Source of the DNA: Moraxella oculi
GTDB taxonomy: Bacteria; Pseudomonadota; Gammaproteobacteria; Pseudomonadales; Moraxellaceae
DNA: 64,000 bases
Reading direction: 5' to 3'
Assembly: GCF_023336735.1 (NCBI RefSeq)
Contig: NZ_JAMBAQ010000002.1
Coordinates: forward strand, 153,285 to 217,284
Shown here one piece after another: positions 43,689 through 53,623 of the stretch. Every line of letters begins with the position of its first letter. Position 1 is the stretch's first letter. The notes under the pieces are model-generated. The model saw only the letters and a list, made by a program, of their open reading frames with translations. It was not told where the DNA came from and did not search any database. Made by a program: the position numbers and the translations under genes.

Positions 43689-44318
43689 ATGAAAAAAGCT
43701 CTTTTATTTATAGTTGCTTTTAGCATAAATTTGGCTTATGCAGATTGGCATACACCCAAAACACTTAGCACAAAGACCACTTACACCGATATTAAAAATA
43801 GCAAAGTTACCAAGCAAGATGTGGACTATTCTTGTGGTGCATCGTCATTATCCACCATTTTAACTTACTTTTACCAAAATCCCAAAACCGAAAGCGAGAT
43901 TTTAGCTGACATGGCACTTGATGATGTCATGGCATCGTTTTTGGATTTGGCAAAGGTCAGTGAAAAATATGGTTTTACTGCTCGTGGCGTAATGATGGAT
44001 TATGACACACTTGTCAAGCTTAAAATCCCTGCCATTGTTTATGTCAATCACAAACGAAGCGACCATTTTAGTGTGGTGCGTGCCATTGATGAGCACAATG
44101 TCTATTTGGCGGATAGTAGCTGGGGCAATCGCACCCTTACACGCCGTCAGTTTGAAAAGATGTGGCTTACCACCGACAAGCAAAGTAAGGGTAAGGTGTT
44201 GTTAATCTTACCCACCACCGACACCCAAAAAAATCTTGCCGATACCACTTTTACCGCCATTACCGATACCCAAAAACTACTCAAACAAACCCCTGCATTA
44301 TTTTGGCGGTTTTTATGA
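43689..44318 (+). CDS. Sec-exported C39 family (double-glycine) peptidase
   Basis: A 209-residue cysteine peptidase with its own signal peptide (MKKALLFIVAFSINLAYA), so it should act in the periplasm. C39 hallmarks are all present: oxyanion Gln43 and Cys49 in KQDVDYSCGASSLSTIL, His126 in DHFSVVRAI and Asp142 in VYLADSSWG. Usual C39 domains sit at the cytoplasmic N-terminus of ABC exporters; this one is free-standing, as in FapD of the Pseudomonas amyloid system. Its likely substrates are the double-glycine-like leaders encoded just upstream. The start at 43689 is chosen for the signal peptide. Confidence 0.82.
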   Translation: MKKALLFIVAFSINLAYADWHTPKTLSTKTTYTDIKNSKVTKQDVDYSCGASSLSTILTYFYQNPKTESEILADMALDDVMASFLDLAKVSEKYGFTARGVMMDYDTLVKLKIPAIVYVNHKRSDHFSVVRAIDEHNVYLADSSWGNRTLTRRQFEKMWLTTDKQSKGKVLLILPTTDTQKNLADTTFTAITDTQKLLKQTPALFWRFL

Positions 44319-44442
44319 TCATCTTAATGGCTTAATGGCGTATGCCGGTAATGCCGACATCATTGGCTCTGTCTCTTCATAAGATGTTTGGTTCGTCTGC
44401 CAATTTGCTCAATAGAAACTTAGTTAAAATCTTGGTAAAATT

Positions 44443-44451
44443 TGCTATAAT
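44443..44451 (+). promoter_or_regulatory. Extended -10 promoter upstream of smc
   Basis: TGCTATAAT, 35 bases before the smc ATG. The same extended -10 occurs before cmoA (48618-48626). Confidence 0.6.
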
Positions 44452-44485
44452 AACAGCCTTTTATTCTAAGATTTCATCATCAATC

Positions 44486-47400
44486 ATGCGTCTAAAATCC
44501 CTAAAACTTGCTGGCTTTAAATCCTTTGCCAATCCCACCACTTTTACCTTTAAGCACGACATTACTGCCATCGTAGGCCCTAATGGTTGTGGTAAATCCA
44601 ATGTGATTGATGCCATTCGCTGGGTACTCGGTGAAACTTCTGCCAAGCAGCTGCGTGGTGGAGCGATGAGTGATGTCATCTTTGCTGGTGTTGAGGGGCG
44701 AGCAGGGAAGTCGCTGGCAAGTGTGGAGCTGACTTTTGAACACACCCAAGATGAGACGAGTGGCATTCGACACGCTCTCAATCTTTATCAAGAGCTGACA
44801 CTTCGTCGGCAGGTAACCAAAGATGGCAAATCGGATTACTACATCAATGGTCAAAAGGTGCGTCGTCGTGATGTGGTTGATGTTTTTTTAGGGACGGGTC
44901 TGGCTGCCAGAAGCTATGCGGTGATTGAGCAGGGCATGATAGGGCGTATTGTTGATAGTAGCCCCATGGAGCTGCGTGCATTCATTGAGGAGGGGGCGGG
45001 CGTGTCTCGCTATCAAGCTCGCCGTGATGAGACACAAAAAAAGCTTGATGAAGCCCGTGATAATTTAGAGCGACTGTCTGATTTGCAAGGTGAGCTAAAA
45101 AAACAGCAACGCACGCTATTGCGTCAAGCAGAGTCTGCTAAAAAATACCAAGAATTAACTACCGAACTTGATCAAATTAATAAAGAAGACTTGCTAAAAC
45201 GCATTTTTGAAGCATGGCAGTATTTTGAAAATAAAAAACAAGAGCAGCAACTAAGTAATGAGACTCTGTCATCATTGGAGATGGTTGTCAATAAGGCAAA
45301 AGCAGAGCTTGATCGACTGTCTGCTAAGGTTGCTGAAAGTCAATGGCTCAAAGATGATGCTCGTGATAAATATCATGACGCACATATGGCAGAGCAGACG
45401 GCTCAGCATAATTTTTATACGATCAATCAAGAGCTTAGTCAAATTGATGAAAAAATAACTCGCTTAACCGCCATCAAGACCGAAGCGGCGAATGACATCA
45501 AGCATGCCACCGATGAATTGGAGCAAATCAATGAAGAGTTGGTAAGCATTAAGCCAAGTTTGTCAGATTTGGAAAAAAATCTGATTGCCAAAAAAGATGA
45601 ATTGGTCATTGTGCAAGATCATTGGCAAAGCATGCGTGAAGAGTTAAGTGCTTTGCAAGCACAAAAAAACACCTTGGAAAACGCCCAAAAGCTTGCCGAG
45701 TCCCAAAAATCTCGCATACTCAGCAGCCGTGAAAAATGGATCAAAAAGCACAATGACTTGGTATTAAGCGTTCAATCGTTGAACATGGAGGATGGGGCGG
45801 ATAGCGAGTCATTGAAGCGTCTTTCTGATGAAATTGACATGCTAAAATTGCGTCAAGAATCCCTAAGTGAGCATGATGATAAAGAGCAACTTGACAAGCT
45901 TGAAAGTATGGTGCGGTCTGCCCAACAAGAACACGCACAGCTAGAAAAACGCCATGCAGCACTGTCAAGTGAATATGATATTTTGCATAAAATGTTGCAT
46001 TCAAAGCCTGTTGTGTGTGAGCAAGCGGAGAGTTATCAAGAAGTCGGCCTTTCATTGCCATACTTAAAAGATGTGGTTAAGCTAAGCCGCCAAGGTGAAC
46101 GATTTGCAGGGGTGTTAGATGGTTTTTTAGGATTTTGGCTCAATGCACAGATTTCCCAAGATTTGGAGCTTAAAGCCACTTTGACATCGCCAAGTGTGAA
46201 TGATAAGCACGCAGTACGCACCATTTTTAAGGTGGGTGGCGACCATGGTGCGAATGATGGCAGTTTATTGTCTTTTGGTGGGTTGTTTGAGACACCACGC
46301 TTGGCAATTTTTGATCATTGCTACTTGTTGGATGGCGATCTTAATGACGCCAACTTAAAACAGCTGCAACATTTGGCGTCTGAGGGTCGGCTAATTTTGA
46401 CCAAGACAGGCTGGTTGGTCGGTGCTTTTGGGGTCATGCATACCAGCAGTTTTGGTGCAGATTCATCTGTGCTAAGCCAAAAAGCTGAACACAGTCAAAG
46501 ACTGGCTGAGTTGGAAAATGAACTTGACGACATTGAAAAACTGCTTGATGACAGTGCCAGCACCCTCAAAGCCCATGTCACTCAGTTTGACAATCTCAAG
46601 ATGATTCATGATGAGCGGACGGCTCAGATGAACGGATTGCTAAGTAGCTTGTATAAAGCACAGCAGGAGCATACCGCCTTGCAAGCGAAGATTCAGACCA
46701 AGGTCATACAGCAGGAGAATTTTATTAAAAATAAAGCGTTGCTAGATGAAGAAAAAGCAGAGATGAGTCGTGAATTAAAGTCATTAGATGATGAATTGAC
46801 CAGCATCAATCAGCAACTCACTGAGCACTTGCCTCGCTTGCAGGCAGTCCAAAACGCTGTACTTGCCACCACCAAAAACATCGATGAGATGAGTTCGTTG
46901 GTTAAATCGCTTAATGATGACCATCAAGCATTGCAATTAAAACATGCCACACTCACTCAGTCCAAAACACACAGCCAAAGAATCCTTGAATCTGCCCAAA
47001 AAAAGGCTGAACAAGCAGACATTGACATACAAAAGACTCAAGATTCGATAGAGGTATTGACTGCAAAACTGCCCGTTCTTGAAACTGCTTTTAAGGAAGC
47101 AAAAGCTCAAAGTGCCATGCTAAAAATCACCAGTGAAGAACATGAGGCGGCCGCTAAGGCGTTGCAATTGATGCAAATCAAACTTCAAGAAAATCTTGAT
47201 GAGGCACATACCAATTTTAATAATGCACAGACGCAGATCATGCAGATAGCAGCAGATAGGGCGGTGGGTGAGAGTCGATTGAATGATCTTGGTGAGGAGA
47301 TGGTGCGTCTTGATGAAGCGTTCAACCTGCCTGCAACTTTGGCAGACTTTCGTGTGAAATCACCTAAATTTAAAGATAATGCCAAGCGGATTGATGAGAT

Positions 47401-48052
47401 TCAGGCGGACATTGCCAAGCTGGGTGCGGTAAACTTGGCGGCAGCCAGTGAGCTTGCTGAACTAGAAGAGCGTGTGTCGCCAATGGACAGTCAGATCAAC
47501 GACATCACTCAAAGCATGGAGAAATTAAAAGATGCCATTTGTGCTATTGATGAAAAGACGAAGTCGCTATTTTTAAACGCATTGACGGCAGTTAATCATG
47601 AATTAAATGCTTTATTTAGTAAGGTATTTGGGGGTGGGCAAGCAAGCCTAACCTTGCTTGATGATGACACTCTGTCTAAATCAGACAAATGGCGAGCAGG
47701 TCTTGTGCTTATGGCACAACCAAAAGGCAAAAAAAACTCACGACTTGCGGTACTCTCTGGTGGTGAGAAGACTTTGACGGCACTTAGCTTGATTTTTGCG
47801 ATTTTCAAACAGCACCCAGCACCGTTTTGTGTGCTTGATGAGGTTGATGCACCTCTTGATGATGCCAATGTGGCACGATTTACCAGCTTGATTCATGAGT
47901 TGGCAGATGCTGTACAGTTTATTTTTATCAGTCATAACAAGCTTGCCATGCAGATTGCTGATGAGCTTAAAGGCATCACCATGCCGACTGCAGGCATTTC
48001 AAGTTTGGTGACGGTCAATCTCGAAGAGGCGGAAAAATATCTTGAAAGTTGA
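44486..48052 (+). CDS. smc: Chromosome segregation ATPase SMC
   Basis: Condensin-type SMC protein, 1,188 residues. The N-terminal Walker A (GPNGCGKSN) is followed by two long coiled-coil arms around a hinge (about residues 515-680, region SRQGERFAGVLDGFLGFW). The C-terminal head has the signature LSGGEKTL and Walker B CVLDEVDAPLDDANV. The start at 44486 (MRLKSLKLAGFKSFA) is the canonical SMC N-terminus; the longer frame is not SMC-like. scpA and scpB are not in the window. Confidence 0.97.
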   Translation: MRLKSLKLAGFKSFANPTTFTFKHDITAIVGPNGCGKSNVIDAIRWVLGETSAKQLRGGAMSDVIFAGVEGRAGKSLASVELTFEHTQDETSGIRHALNLYQELTLRRQVTKDGKSDYYINGQKVRRRDVVDVFLGTGLAARSYAVIEQGMIGRIVDSSPMELRAFIEEGAGVSRYQARRDETQKKLDEARDNLERLSDLQGELKKQQRTLLRQAESAKKYQELTTELDQINKEDLLKRIFEAWQYFENKKQEQQLSNETLSSLEMVVNKAKAELDRLSAKVAESQWLKDDARDKYHDAHMAEQTAQHNFYTINQELSQIDEKITRLTAIKTEAANDIKHATDELEQINEELVSIKPSLSDLEKNLIAKKDELVIVQDHWQSMREELSALQAQKNTLENAQKLAESQKSRILSSREKWIKKHNDLVLSVQSLNMEDGADSESLKRLSDEIDMLKLRQESLSEHDDKEQLDKLESMVRSAQQEHAQLEKRHAALSSEYDILHKMLHSKPVVCEQAESYQEVGLSLPYLKDVVKLSRQGERFAGVLDGFLGFWLNAQISQDLELKATLTSPSVNDKHAVRTIFKVGGDHGANDGSLLSFGGLFETPRLAIFDHCYLLDGDLNDANLKQLQHLASEGRLILTKTGWLVGAFGVMHTSSFGADSSVLSQKAEHSQRLAELENELDDIEKLLDDSASTLKAHVTQFDNLKMIHDERTAQMNGLLSSLYKAQQEHTALQAKIQTKVIQQENFIKNKALLDEEKAEMSRELKSLDDELTSINQQLTEHLPRLQAVQNAVLATTKNIDEMSSLVKSLNDDHQALQLKHATLTQSKTHSQRILESAQKKAEQADIDIQKTQDSIEVLTAKLPVLETAFKEAKAQSAMLKITSEEHEAAAKALQLMQIKLQENLDEAHTNFNNAQTQIMQIAADRAVGESRLNDLGEEMVRLDEAFNLPATLADFRVKSPKFKDNAKRIDEIQADIAKLGAVNLAAASELAELEERVSPMDSQINDITQSMEKLKDAICAIDEKTKSLFLNALTAVNHELNALFSKVFGGGQASLTLLDDDTLSKSDKWRAGLVLMAQPKGKKNSRLAVLSGGEKTLTALSLIFAIFKQHPAPFCVLDEVDAPLDDANVARFTSLIHELADAVQFIFISHNKLAMQIADELKGITMPTAGISSLVTVNLEEAEKYLES

Positions 48053-48068
48053 TGTTTTTACTGCTCAT

Positions 48069-48590
48069 TCATGATTTTAGATGGTCTGCAAACGCTGTAC
48101 GCAATTTCATCAGCTTTGGCGGTATGGTGAAATTACAGTAACTTTGGGTGGGGTTTTTGGCATAAAAGTTTTGGTGATACTCTTCGGCAGGGTAGAAAGT
48201 CGGTGCGGGTGCTGATTGAGTAACGATGTCAATGCCTTGTGATTTAAGATGGTTGATTTTATTGGTGATGTGTTCAAGCTGGCTTTCTTGAGTGTAAAAA
48301 ATCACAGAGGCATACTGAGAGCCTATGTCGTTACCTTGTCGATTTAAAGTGGTGGGATCGTGCGTGGCAAAGAAAATGTCCAAAATGACGGACAATCCAA
48401 TCTCTCGTTCGTCAAATACAACTTTAACAACTTCCACATGCCCTGTATCACCCATGCAGACACTCTCATAGTTGGCGGTGTCAGCCAGACCGCCTGCATA
48501 GCCTGATATGACCGAATGCACGCCTTTGATGCTCGTAAAAACACTCTGGGTACACCAAAAGCAACCACCACCTAAAATGATTGACTGCAT
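48069..48590 (-). CDS. msrA: Peptide-methionine (S)-S-oxide reductase
   Basis: Repairs oxidised methionine in proteins. The catalytic motif GGGCFWC lies at residues 7-13, with [13 protein letters not shown] and the C-terminal HQNFYAKNP. Its 173 residues are the cytoplasmic short form. It is convergent with smc and divergent from cmoA. Confidence 0.95.
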   Translation of the reverse strand: MQSIILGGGCFWCTQSVFTSIKGVHSVISGYAGGLADTANYESVCMGDTGHVEVVKVVFDEREIGLSVILDIFFATHDPTTLNRQGNDIGSQYASVIFYTQESQLEHITNKINHLKSQGIDIVTQSAPAPTFYPAEEYHQNFYAKNPTQSYCNFTIPPKLMKLRTAFADHLKS

Positions 48591-48617
48591 AAATCCTCCA
48601 AAAACTTTGCGATAAAA

Positions 48618-48626
48618 TGCTATAAT
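48618..48626 (+). promoter_or_regulatory. Extended -10 promoter upstream of cmoA
   Basis: TGCTATAAT in the msrA/cmoA divergent gap, 40 bases before the cmoA ATG. Confidence 0.6.
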
Positions 48627-48665
48627 AACAAAATTGTAGACAAATCAAAACACCCATCATCAAAC

Positions 48666-49412
48666 ATGCACGATACCTTATTTACCACACCGCTTGACAA
48701 ATCTGCTCGCTTTTCTTTTGATGAAGAAGTGGTTGCTTGTTTTCCAGATATGATTCGCCGCAGCGTGCCGGGCTATGGGCAGATGTTGGCAATGTTACCG
48801 ATTTTGGCTCGTCGCCATTGTATGCACCGCCAGCTGGAAAATGGTCAAAAATTTAGTCGCATTTATGATTTGGGCTGTTCTTTGGGGGCGGTTAGTTTTG
48901 CTTTGGCGGATCATTTTATGCCTACGGAGTTAAAAATCAGTGCGGTGGACATTTCAGCCCCCATGATTGATGAAGCTCAAATGGTTTTGGGAGAGCATTA
49001 CCCTGATCATCACATTGAGTTCATCTTAGGTGATGTGTGTGAAATGCAGTTAAAAGAATGTGATATGATTGTCCTAAATTTAACCTTGCAATTTTTACCA
49101 TCCAATAAACGCCTAGATTTGCTAAAAAAATGCCATGCTGCTTTGGCGGATGGAGGGATTTTAATTCTGACCGAAAAAACACACAACCTTGATGAACAGC
49201 ATGACGCATGGCTTGTGGAGCGTTATTATGATTTTAAGCGTGCCAATGGCTATTCTGAGTTGGAAATCAGCGGTAAAAGAAACGCCCTTGAAAATGTGCT
49301 GATTACTGATACTGAGCAGGCACACTTTGAGCGGTTGCATCAGTCGGGATTTGAACGCAGTTTGACTTGGTTTAAGTTTTTGAATTTTTTATCCATTGTG
49401 GCGTTCAAATGA
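48666..49412 (+). CDS. cmoA: Carboxy-S-adenosyl-L-methionine synthase
   Basis: Makes carboxy-SAM from SAM and prephenate for wobble uridine modification. It shows [36 protein letters not shown] (SAM motif) and LNLTLQFLP, all CmoA-typical. Its 248 residues are normal. cmoB follows by 90 bp. Confidence 0.95.
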   Translation: MHDTLFTTPLDKSARFSFDEEVVACFPDMIRRSVPGYGQMLAMLPILARRHCMHRQLENGQKFSRIYDLGCSLGAVSFALADHFMPTELKISAVDISAPMIDEAQMVLGEHYPDHHIEFILGDVCEMQLKECDMIVLNLTLQFLPSNKRLDLLKKCHAALADGGILILTEKTHNLDEQHDAWLVERYYDFKRANGYSELEISGKRNALENVLITDTEQAHFERLHQSGFERSLTWFKFLNFLSIVAFK

Positions 49413-49502
49413 TGTATGAAAAACACGCTGTTGCCTCAATAGCATTGGAGGTGATGAGCTTGTACCTCAAACCCAATCATTTTGTTAATTTGAATCAAAA
49501 TA

Positions 49503-50513
49503 ATGAACAATACCATATTTAATGCCGAACAGGCTTTATATCTATATTTGATACAGCTGAGTAAATATCACCCAAGAGCGGATCAATGGCTTGCGTCTTT
49601 GCCGAGTTGGCTTTCTGCCATTAAAGATAAACGCCGTTACGCACATGCTCCATCTTATGCTGCTACCATAGATCGCCTGCCTGATGTTACCGCCATGCAA
49701 ATTGAGTTGCGTGATAAGGTGGAGGCGATGCTTGATTGGGAGTTGGCAGACTTTAAAAAAACCCACAATCTATTGGCAAATCTAAAGCCGTGGCGTAAAG
49801 GCCCATTTTATTTGTCTTCAGGCAGTACGGACAGAAGCATTCATATTGATACTGAATGGCGAAGCGATTTTAAATGGGAGCGAGTACGCAAGCATTTGGA
49901 TTTATACAAAAAACGCATTTTGGATGTGGGTGGTGGTTCGGGCTACCATGGATTTCGCATGCTGGGTGACGGTGCAAAATCGGTCATTGTCATTGATCCG
50001 TCCTGTTTGTTTTATCATCAGTTTATGGCAATTAAGCATTTTATGGGCGTGTCTTTACCCATTCATTATATTCCTGTGGCATTGGAAGAGTTGCCGCGGG
50101 ATGCCGAACTGTTTGATGTGGTATTTAGCATGGGCGTGCTTTATCACCGCACTTCACCATTTGAACACTTGGATCAACTCAAAGGTCAGTTAAATCAAGG
50201 CGGTACTTTGGTATTAGAAACGCTCATCGTTGATGGTGATGAACAGACCGTACTTGTACCAGAGAGCAGATATGCTCAGATGAATAATGTGTATTTTTTG
50301 CCAAGTATTGCCGCTTTGACCAAATGGTTGGTAAAAGTCGGATTTAAAGATGTGCGTTGTGTGGATGTTGATGTAACAAGCACTGATGAACAACGAGCAA
50401 CAGCATGGATGGATTATCACTCACTGGTGGACTTTTTAGACCCAAATGATGACAACAAAACCTTAGAAGGCTATCCACGGCCAAAGCGTGCGGTGATGTT
50501 GGCCACCAAATAA
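49503..50513 (+). CDS. cmoB: tRNA U34 carboxymethyltransferase
   Basis: Transfers the carboxymethyl group from carboxy-SAM to ho5U34 of tRNA. Characteristic segments: LKPWRKGPFYL, IDTEWRSDFKWERV, LDVGGGSGYHGFRMLG, FSMGVLYHRTSPFEHL and LVLETLIVDGD. Its 336 residues are slightly longer than the E. coli protein. It works with CmoA and with CmoM encoded at 16.4-17.2 kb. Confidence 0.95.
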   Translation: MNNTIFNAEQALYLYLIQLSKYHPRADQWLASLPSWLSAIKDKRRYAHAPSYAATIDRLPDVTAMQIELRDKVEAMLDWELADFKKTHNLLANLKPWRKGPFYLSSGSTDRSIHIDTEWRSDFKWERVRKHLDLYKKRILDVGGGSGYHGFRMLGDGAKSVIVIDPSCLFYHQFMAIKHFMGVSLPIHYIPVALEELPRDAELFDVVFSMGVLYHRTSPFEHLDQLKGQLNQGGTLVLETLIVDGDEQTVLVPESRYAQMNNVYFLPSIAALTKWLVKVGFKDVRCVDVDVTSTDEQRATAWMDYHSLVDFLDPNDDNKTLEGYPRPKRAVMLATK

Positions 50514-50670
50514 GATGCTTGGCAGATATTGATTTTGAATCTGGTGAGCGTCTGCATGTTTTATGTTCAATCAGATTGTTGGCATGGATTTGTTGATGCT
50601 GGTACTTAAAAATTACTCACCAAGTGCGTAGTTTAGATAGAGTTTTTAATGAAATTGGTCACATGACGCA

Positions 50671-50892
50671 TCAGATGAACCACTTGCTGAGTACCCATTC
50701 AATCATCAGTTTGGCAAGAAAGCCAAAAAACCCCATCCCCAGTGCCACAAAAATCCAAAAAGTTCCTTGTTTGCCAGCTTTGGATTTTTTGGCGATGTCC
50801 CACATGATAAAGAATAAAAAAGCAATAAAAATCGGCAGTAGGACATACAGACCTGCGGCGGTGATTGTCTCTTCAGAGATGGCAAATTTCAT
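50671..50892 (-). CDS. Small membrane protein, DUF2788-like
   Basis: 73 residues with two membrane helices (GLYVLLPIFIAFLFFIMW and TFWIFVALGMGFFGFLAKLM) separated by a basic loop (IAKKSKAGKQG), the pattern of DUF2788 proteins of Moraxellaceae and relatives. The function is unknown. An overlapping plus-strand frame (50624-50914) is judged a shadow. Confidence 0.75.
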   Translation of the reverse strand: MKFAISEETITAAGLYVLLPIFIAFLFFIMWDIAKKSKAGKQGTFWIFVALGMGFFGFLAKLMIEWVLSKWFI

Positions 50893-51077
50893 GACAGGTT
50901 CTCTTTTTGAATGATTGTATCAGCAAATTATAACATAGTTTTAGCCATCCATTATTCAATGGTGAATAAAAACACCAGCTTGCACCATATTTTTTCCACA
51001 GTGTGGCAAAAACTTGATACAATAGACATTTGACCTAAATTTTGGAATATTCTTTTGATATTTTGAGTAGTATTAAC

Positions 51078-51755
51078 ATGGCAAGCAAAAAAAAATCATC
51101 TGCTGTTTATAAAGATGCCCGAGATAAGCAACATGCTGGATTGCTAAGCTTGTTATGGATGATTTTGGCAGTCGTGGTGGTGATGGTCTTGCTTGTGATG
51201 CTGTACTTTTCTCCCATGGCAGAGAGCTATCGCAATAGTACGAAGATTGTGATTGCGGAAGAAGAGCCAGTCAAGCCGATTGCTCAGACGAATACCATGC
51301 CATCACCTGGCTTTGATTTTTATGAGGTGTTGCCCAAGCAGGATTTTCGCAGTGTGCCTGAAGGGGTGAGTGTGCAAGAGACAGTCAATACAACCGCCAA
51401 AATGTTAGATGCTGATGCGGTGGTGTATTCAGATCTGCCTGATGAAACATGGCGGCATGAGAAAAGCGGTGTTGGTGATGCACAATCCGACAAGACCGAT
51501 GCAAAAAATACCATCACTTATATTCTACAAATCAAGAGTTTTGCAGATGCCAAAGAGGCTGATGAGAAGCGTGCGGAGGTGATGTGGGCAGGCGTGGACG
51601 CAACTGTCGTTCGTCGCATGGACGCAAAGACGGGCGATGTTTCTTATCAAGTGATATCAATGCCAATGATCAGTCGTAGTGAAGCGAGCGAAGCTTTGTT
51701 TAGACTGAGAAATAACGGTATTGATGCAATGATGGTGGAGCAGCACCACAGGTAG
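51078..51755 (+). CDS. SPOR-domain membrane protein (FtsN-like)
   Basis: 225 residues: a short basic cytoplasmic N-terminus, one membrane helix (SLLWMILAVVVVMVLLVML), a linker of about 110 residues and a C-terminal SPOR domain (TYILQIKSFADAKEADEKRA to GIDAMMVE), which binds denuded septal glycan. This is the layout of FtsN, but the essential FtsN periplasmic helix motif is not identified. The start at 51078 (MASKKKSSAVY) is preferred over the upstream frame opening. Confidence 0.85.
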   Translation: MASKKKSSAVYKDARDKQHAGLLSLLWMILAVVVVMVLLVMLYFSPMAESYRNSTKIVIAEEEPVKPIAQTNTMPSPGFDFYEVLPKQDFRSVPEGVSVQETVNTTAKMLDADAVVYSDLPDETWRHEKSGVGDAQSDKTDAKNTITYILQIKSFADAKEADEKRAEVMWAGVDATVVRRMDAKTGDVSYQVISMPMISRSEASEALFRLRNNGIDAMMVEQHHR

Positions 51756-51793
51756 ATTCATCATGATGAATGAAATGACATCATAAAGACAAT

Positions 51794-51822
51794 AAACCCC
51801 AGTTACGCAACTGGGGTTTTTT
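51794..51822. terminator. Bidirectional terminator between the SPOR gene and efp
   Basis: AAACCCCAGTT and AACTGGGGTTT around a short loop, with T-run on the plus strand and A/T-rich flank on the other. It serves the two convergent genes. Confidence 0.9.
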
Positions 51823-51838
51823 CTGATGATTGCATGAA

Positions 51839-52408
51839 TCACACACGAGATAGGTATTCACCAGTACGAGTGTCAACCTTGACTATCTCATCTTGCTGTA
51901 CAAATAAAGGCACACGAACGACAGCACCAGTTTCTAGGCGAGCAGGCTTACCGCCACCACCAGAAGTATCACCGCGTACGCCTGGATCTGTCTCAACAAT
52001 TTGTAGCTCAACAAAATTTGGTGGGGTAACGCTAAGTGGAGCACCGTTGAATAGTGTGATGGTGCAAAGTGCGTTTGAGTTTTCTTTTAGCCACTGTGCT
52101 GCATCGCCCATGGCGTTTTTGTCTGCTTGCATCTGCTCAAAGGTTTCTGGGTGCATGAAGTGCCAAAACTCACCATCATTATATAGATAGTTCATCTCTG
52201 TGTCCAAGACATCAGCACCTTCTAAACTATCGCCTGATTTGAAAGTCTGCTCTAACACTTTACCAGTTCTTAGATTGCGAAGTTTTACACGGTTAAAGGC
52301 TTGCCCTTTGCCTGGTTTTACATATTCGTTTTCTAAGATGGTGCATGGATTGCCGTCAAGCATGACTTTCAAGCCAGCTTTAAAATCATTGGTAGAAAAA
52401 CTTGCCAT
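51839..52408 (-). CDS. efp: Elongation factor P
   Basis: Relieves ribosome stalling at polyproline stretches. The modification-site loop is [11 protein letters not shown] with Lys at the tip, the residue beta-lysylated by EpmA/EpmB. The C-terminal domain ends with [20 protein letters not shown] and [13 protein letters not shown]. Its 189 residues are typical. It is divergent from epmB, its modification partner. Confidence 0.97.
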   Translation of the reverse strand: MASFSTNDFKAGLKVMLDGNPCTILENEYVKPGKGQAFNRVKLRNLRTGKVLEQTFKSGDSLEGADVLDTEMNYLYNDGEFWHFMHPETFEQMQADKNAMGDAAQWLKENSNALCTITLFNGAPLSVTPPNFVELQIVETDPGVRGDTSGGGGKPARLETGAVVRVPLFVQQDEIVKVDTRTGEYLSRV

Positions 52409-52528
52409 GATGATTACCTTTAAAAAATAAAATAAATTTGAGTAGAAATTGCGTTATAATAATGCCATTTCTCGTAATGTATTTAACAGCACATTATAGC
52501 CAGTTTTACCAAATATTGTCAAAAAATA

Positions 52529-53554
52529 ATGCATAATCCTTCAAAAATTTCCACCAAAATATCATTACAAGCACCATCTGGTGATTCTTGGCAAGAAGAG
52601 CTGGCTGATGGTCTGTCTGATGTGCGTCAGCTGTGTGAGTATTTAGGGCTTGATTTGTCTCCTCATCATGAGCCAAAGAGTTTTAAACTTAAGGTGCCTA
52701 AAGCATTTGCTGATAAAATGAAAAAAGGCGATGTAAATGATCCGCTTTTATTGCAGGTGCTGCCAGACATTCAAGAGACGATGGTAACGGCAGGGTACAC
52801 ACACGACCCTTTGATAGAAAATGCACAAAACCCCATCAAAGGCTTACTTCATAAATACAAAAATAGAGTACTCATCACAACCACAGGGGCTTGTGCGGTT
52901 CATTGTCGTTATTGCTTTCGCCAACACTTTGATTATCAGTCTAACATGCCAAACACCCAGCAAATTGCCAAAATCGCTGAGTATGTTGCCAGTCATACAG
53001 AAGTGGATGAAGTGATTTTAAGCGGTGGCGATCCGCTTAGTTTGAGTCATAGAAGGCTTAGTATGTGGTTTGATGCCATCAGTGCAATGTCTAACATTAA
53101 GACCGTTCGTATTCATACACGATTACCCGTGGTTTTACCAAATAGAGTTGATGATCAGCTGATCCAACTGCTTAGTAACTGTCCAAAGAACATCATCATG
53201 GTGCTACACATCAATCATGCCAATGAGATTGATGAGCATCTAAGGCATAAATGCCAACAACTAAGACGGATTGGCGTTACTTTATTGAATCAAACCGTAC
53301 TGCTAAAGACCATTAACGACGATGTTGACACGCTTTGCCAGTTGAGTCGTGCGTTATTCACAGCAGGAATACTGCCTTATTATTTGCATGTTTTAGATAA
53401 GGTGCAAGGGGCGGCACATTTTGACTTGCCAATCGCTCGTGCCATACAGATTTACTGGGGAATGCTTGAAAACTTATCAGGCTATCTTGTGCCAAAACTT
53501 GTTCAAGAGCTGCCAAATCAGCCCTATAAGACACCAGTCAACCTGTACCAATAA
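52529..53554 (+). CDS. epmB: EF-P beta-lysylation protein, lysine 2,3-aminomutase-like
   Basis: Radical SAM enzyme that converts lysine to beta-lysine for EF-P. The iron-sulfur cluster motif is CAVHCRYCFRQHF (CxxxCxxC), followed by ILSGGDPLSL, VRIHTRLPVVLPNR and the PLP region LHVLDKVQGAAHF. Its 341 residues are normal for EpmB. The 120-bp gap to efp holds both promoters (a TATAAT lies at 52455-52460). Confidence 0.96.
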   Translation: MHNPSKISTKISLQAPSGDSWQEELADGLSDVRQLCEYLGLDLSPHHEPKSFKLKVPKAFADKMKKGDVNDPLLLQVLPDIQETMVTAGYTHDPLIENAQNPIKGLLHKYKNRVLITTTGACAVHCRYCFRQHFDYQSNMPNTQQIAKIAEYVASHTEVDEVILSGGDPLSLSHRRLSMWFDAISAMSNIKTVRIHTRLPVVLPNRVDDQLIQLLSNCPKNIIMVLHINHANEIDEHLRHKCQQLRRIGVTLLNQTVLLKTINDDVDTLCQLSRALFTAGILPYYLHVLDKVQGAAHFDLPIARAIQIYWGMLENLSGYLVPKLVQELPNQPYKTPVNLYQ

Positions 53555-53582
53555 AAAATATACAAAAAAATAAGAAAAAAGC

Positions 53583-53610
53583 TTGCAAAATGTGAAAAAT
53601 TTGCTAAAAT
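53583..53610 (+). promoter_or_regulatory. Promoter of tRNA-Val
   Basis: TTGCAA (53583-53588), 16-bp spacer, TGC-extended TAAAAT (53605-53610), ending 13 bases before the tRNA. Confidence 0.7.
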
Positions 53611-53623
53611 ACACTCACTTTTT

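Noticed and set aside
37725..44318. Identity with the M. catarrhalis McbABCI bacteriocin locus
   Set aside because: That system, as I recall it, uses an ABC/HlyD-type exporter and a simple double-glycine leader; here there is no ABC exporter and the cargo has a Sec signal, so I do not use its gene names.
44342..44485. N-terminal extension of smc
   Set aside because: SMC proteins begin at MRLKSLKLAGFKSFA; the extension spans the promoter-like TGCTATAAT.
50624..50914. Plus-strand open frame of 96 codons
   Set aside because: It lies opposite a better candidate, the two-helix DUF2788-like protein on the minus strand; its translation is not protein-like.
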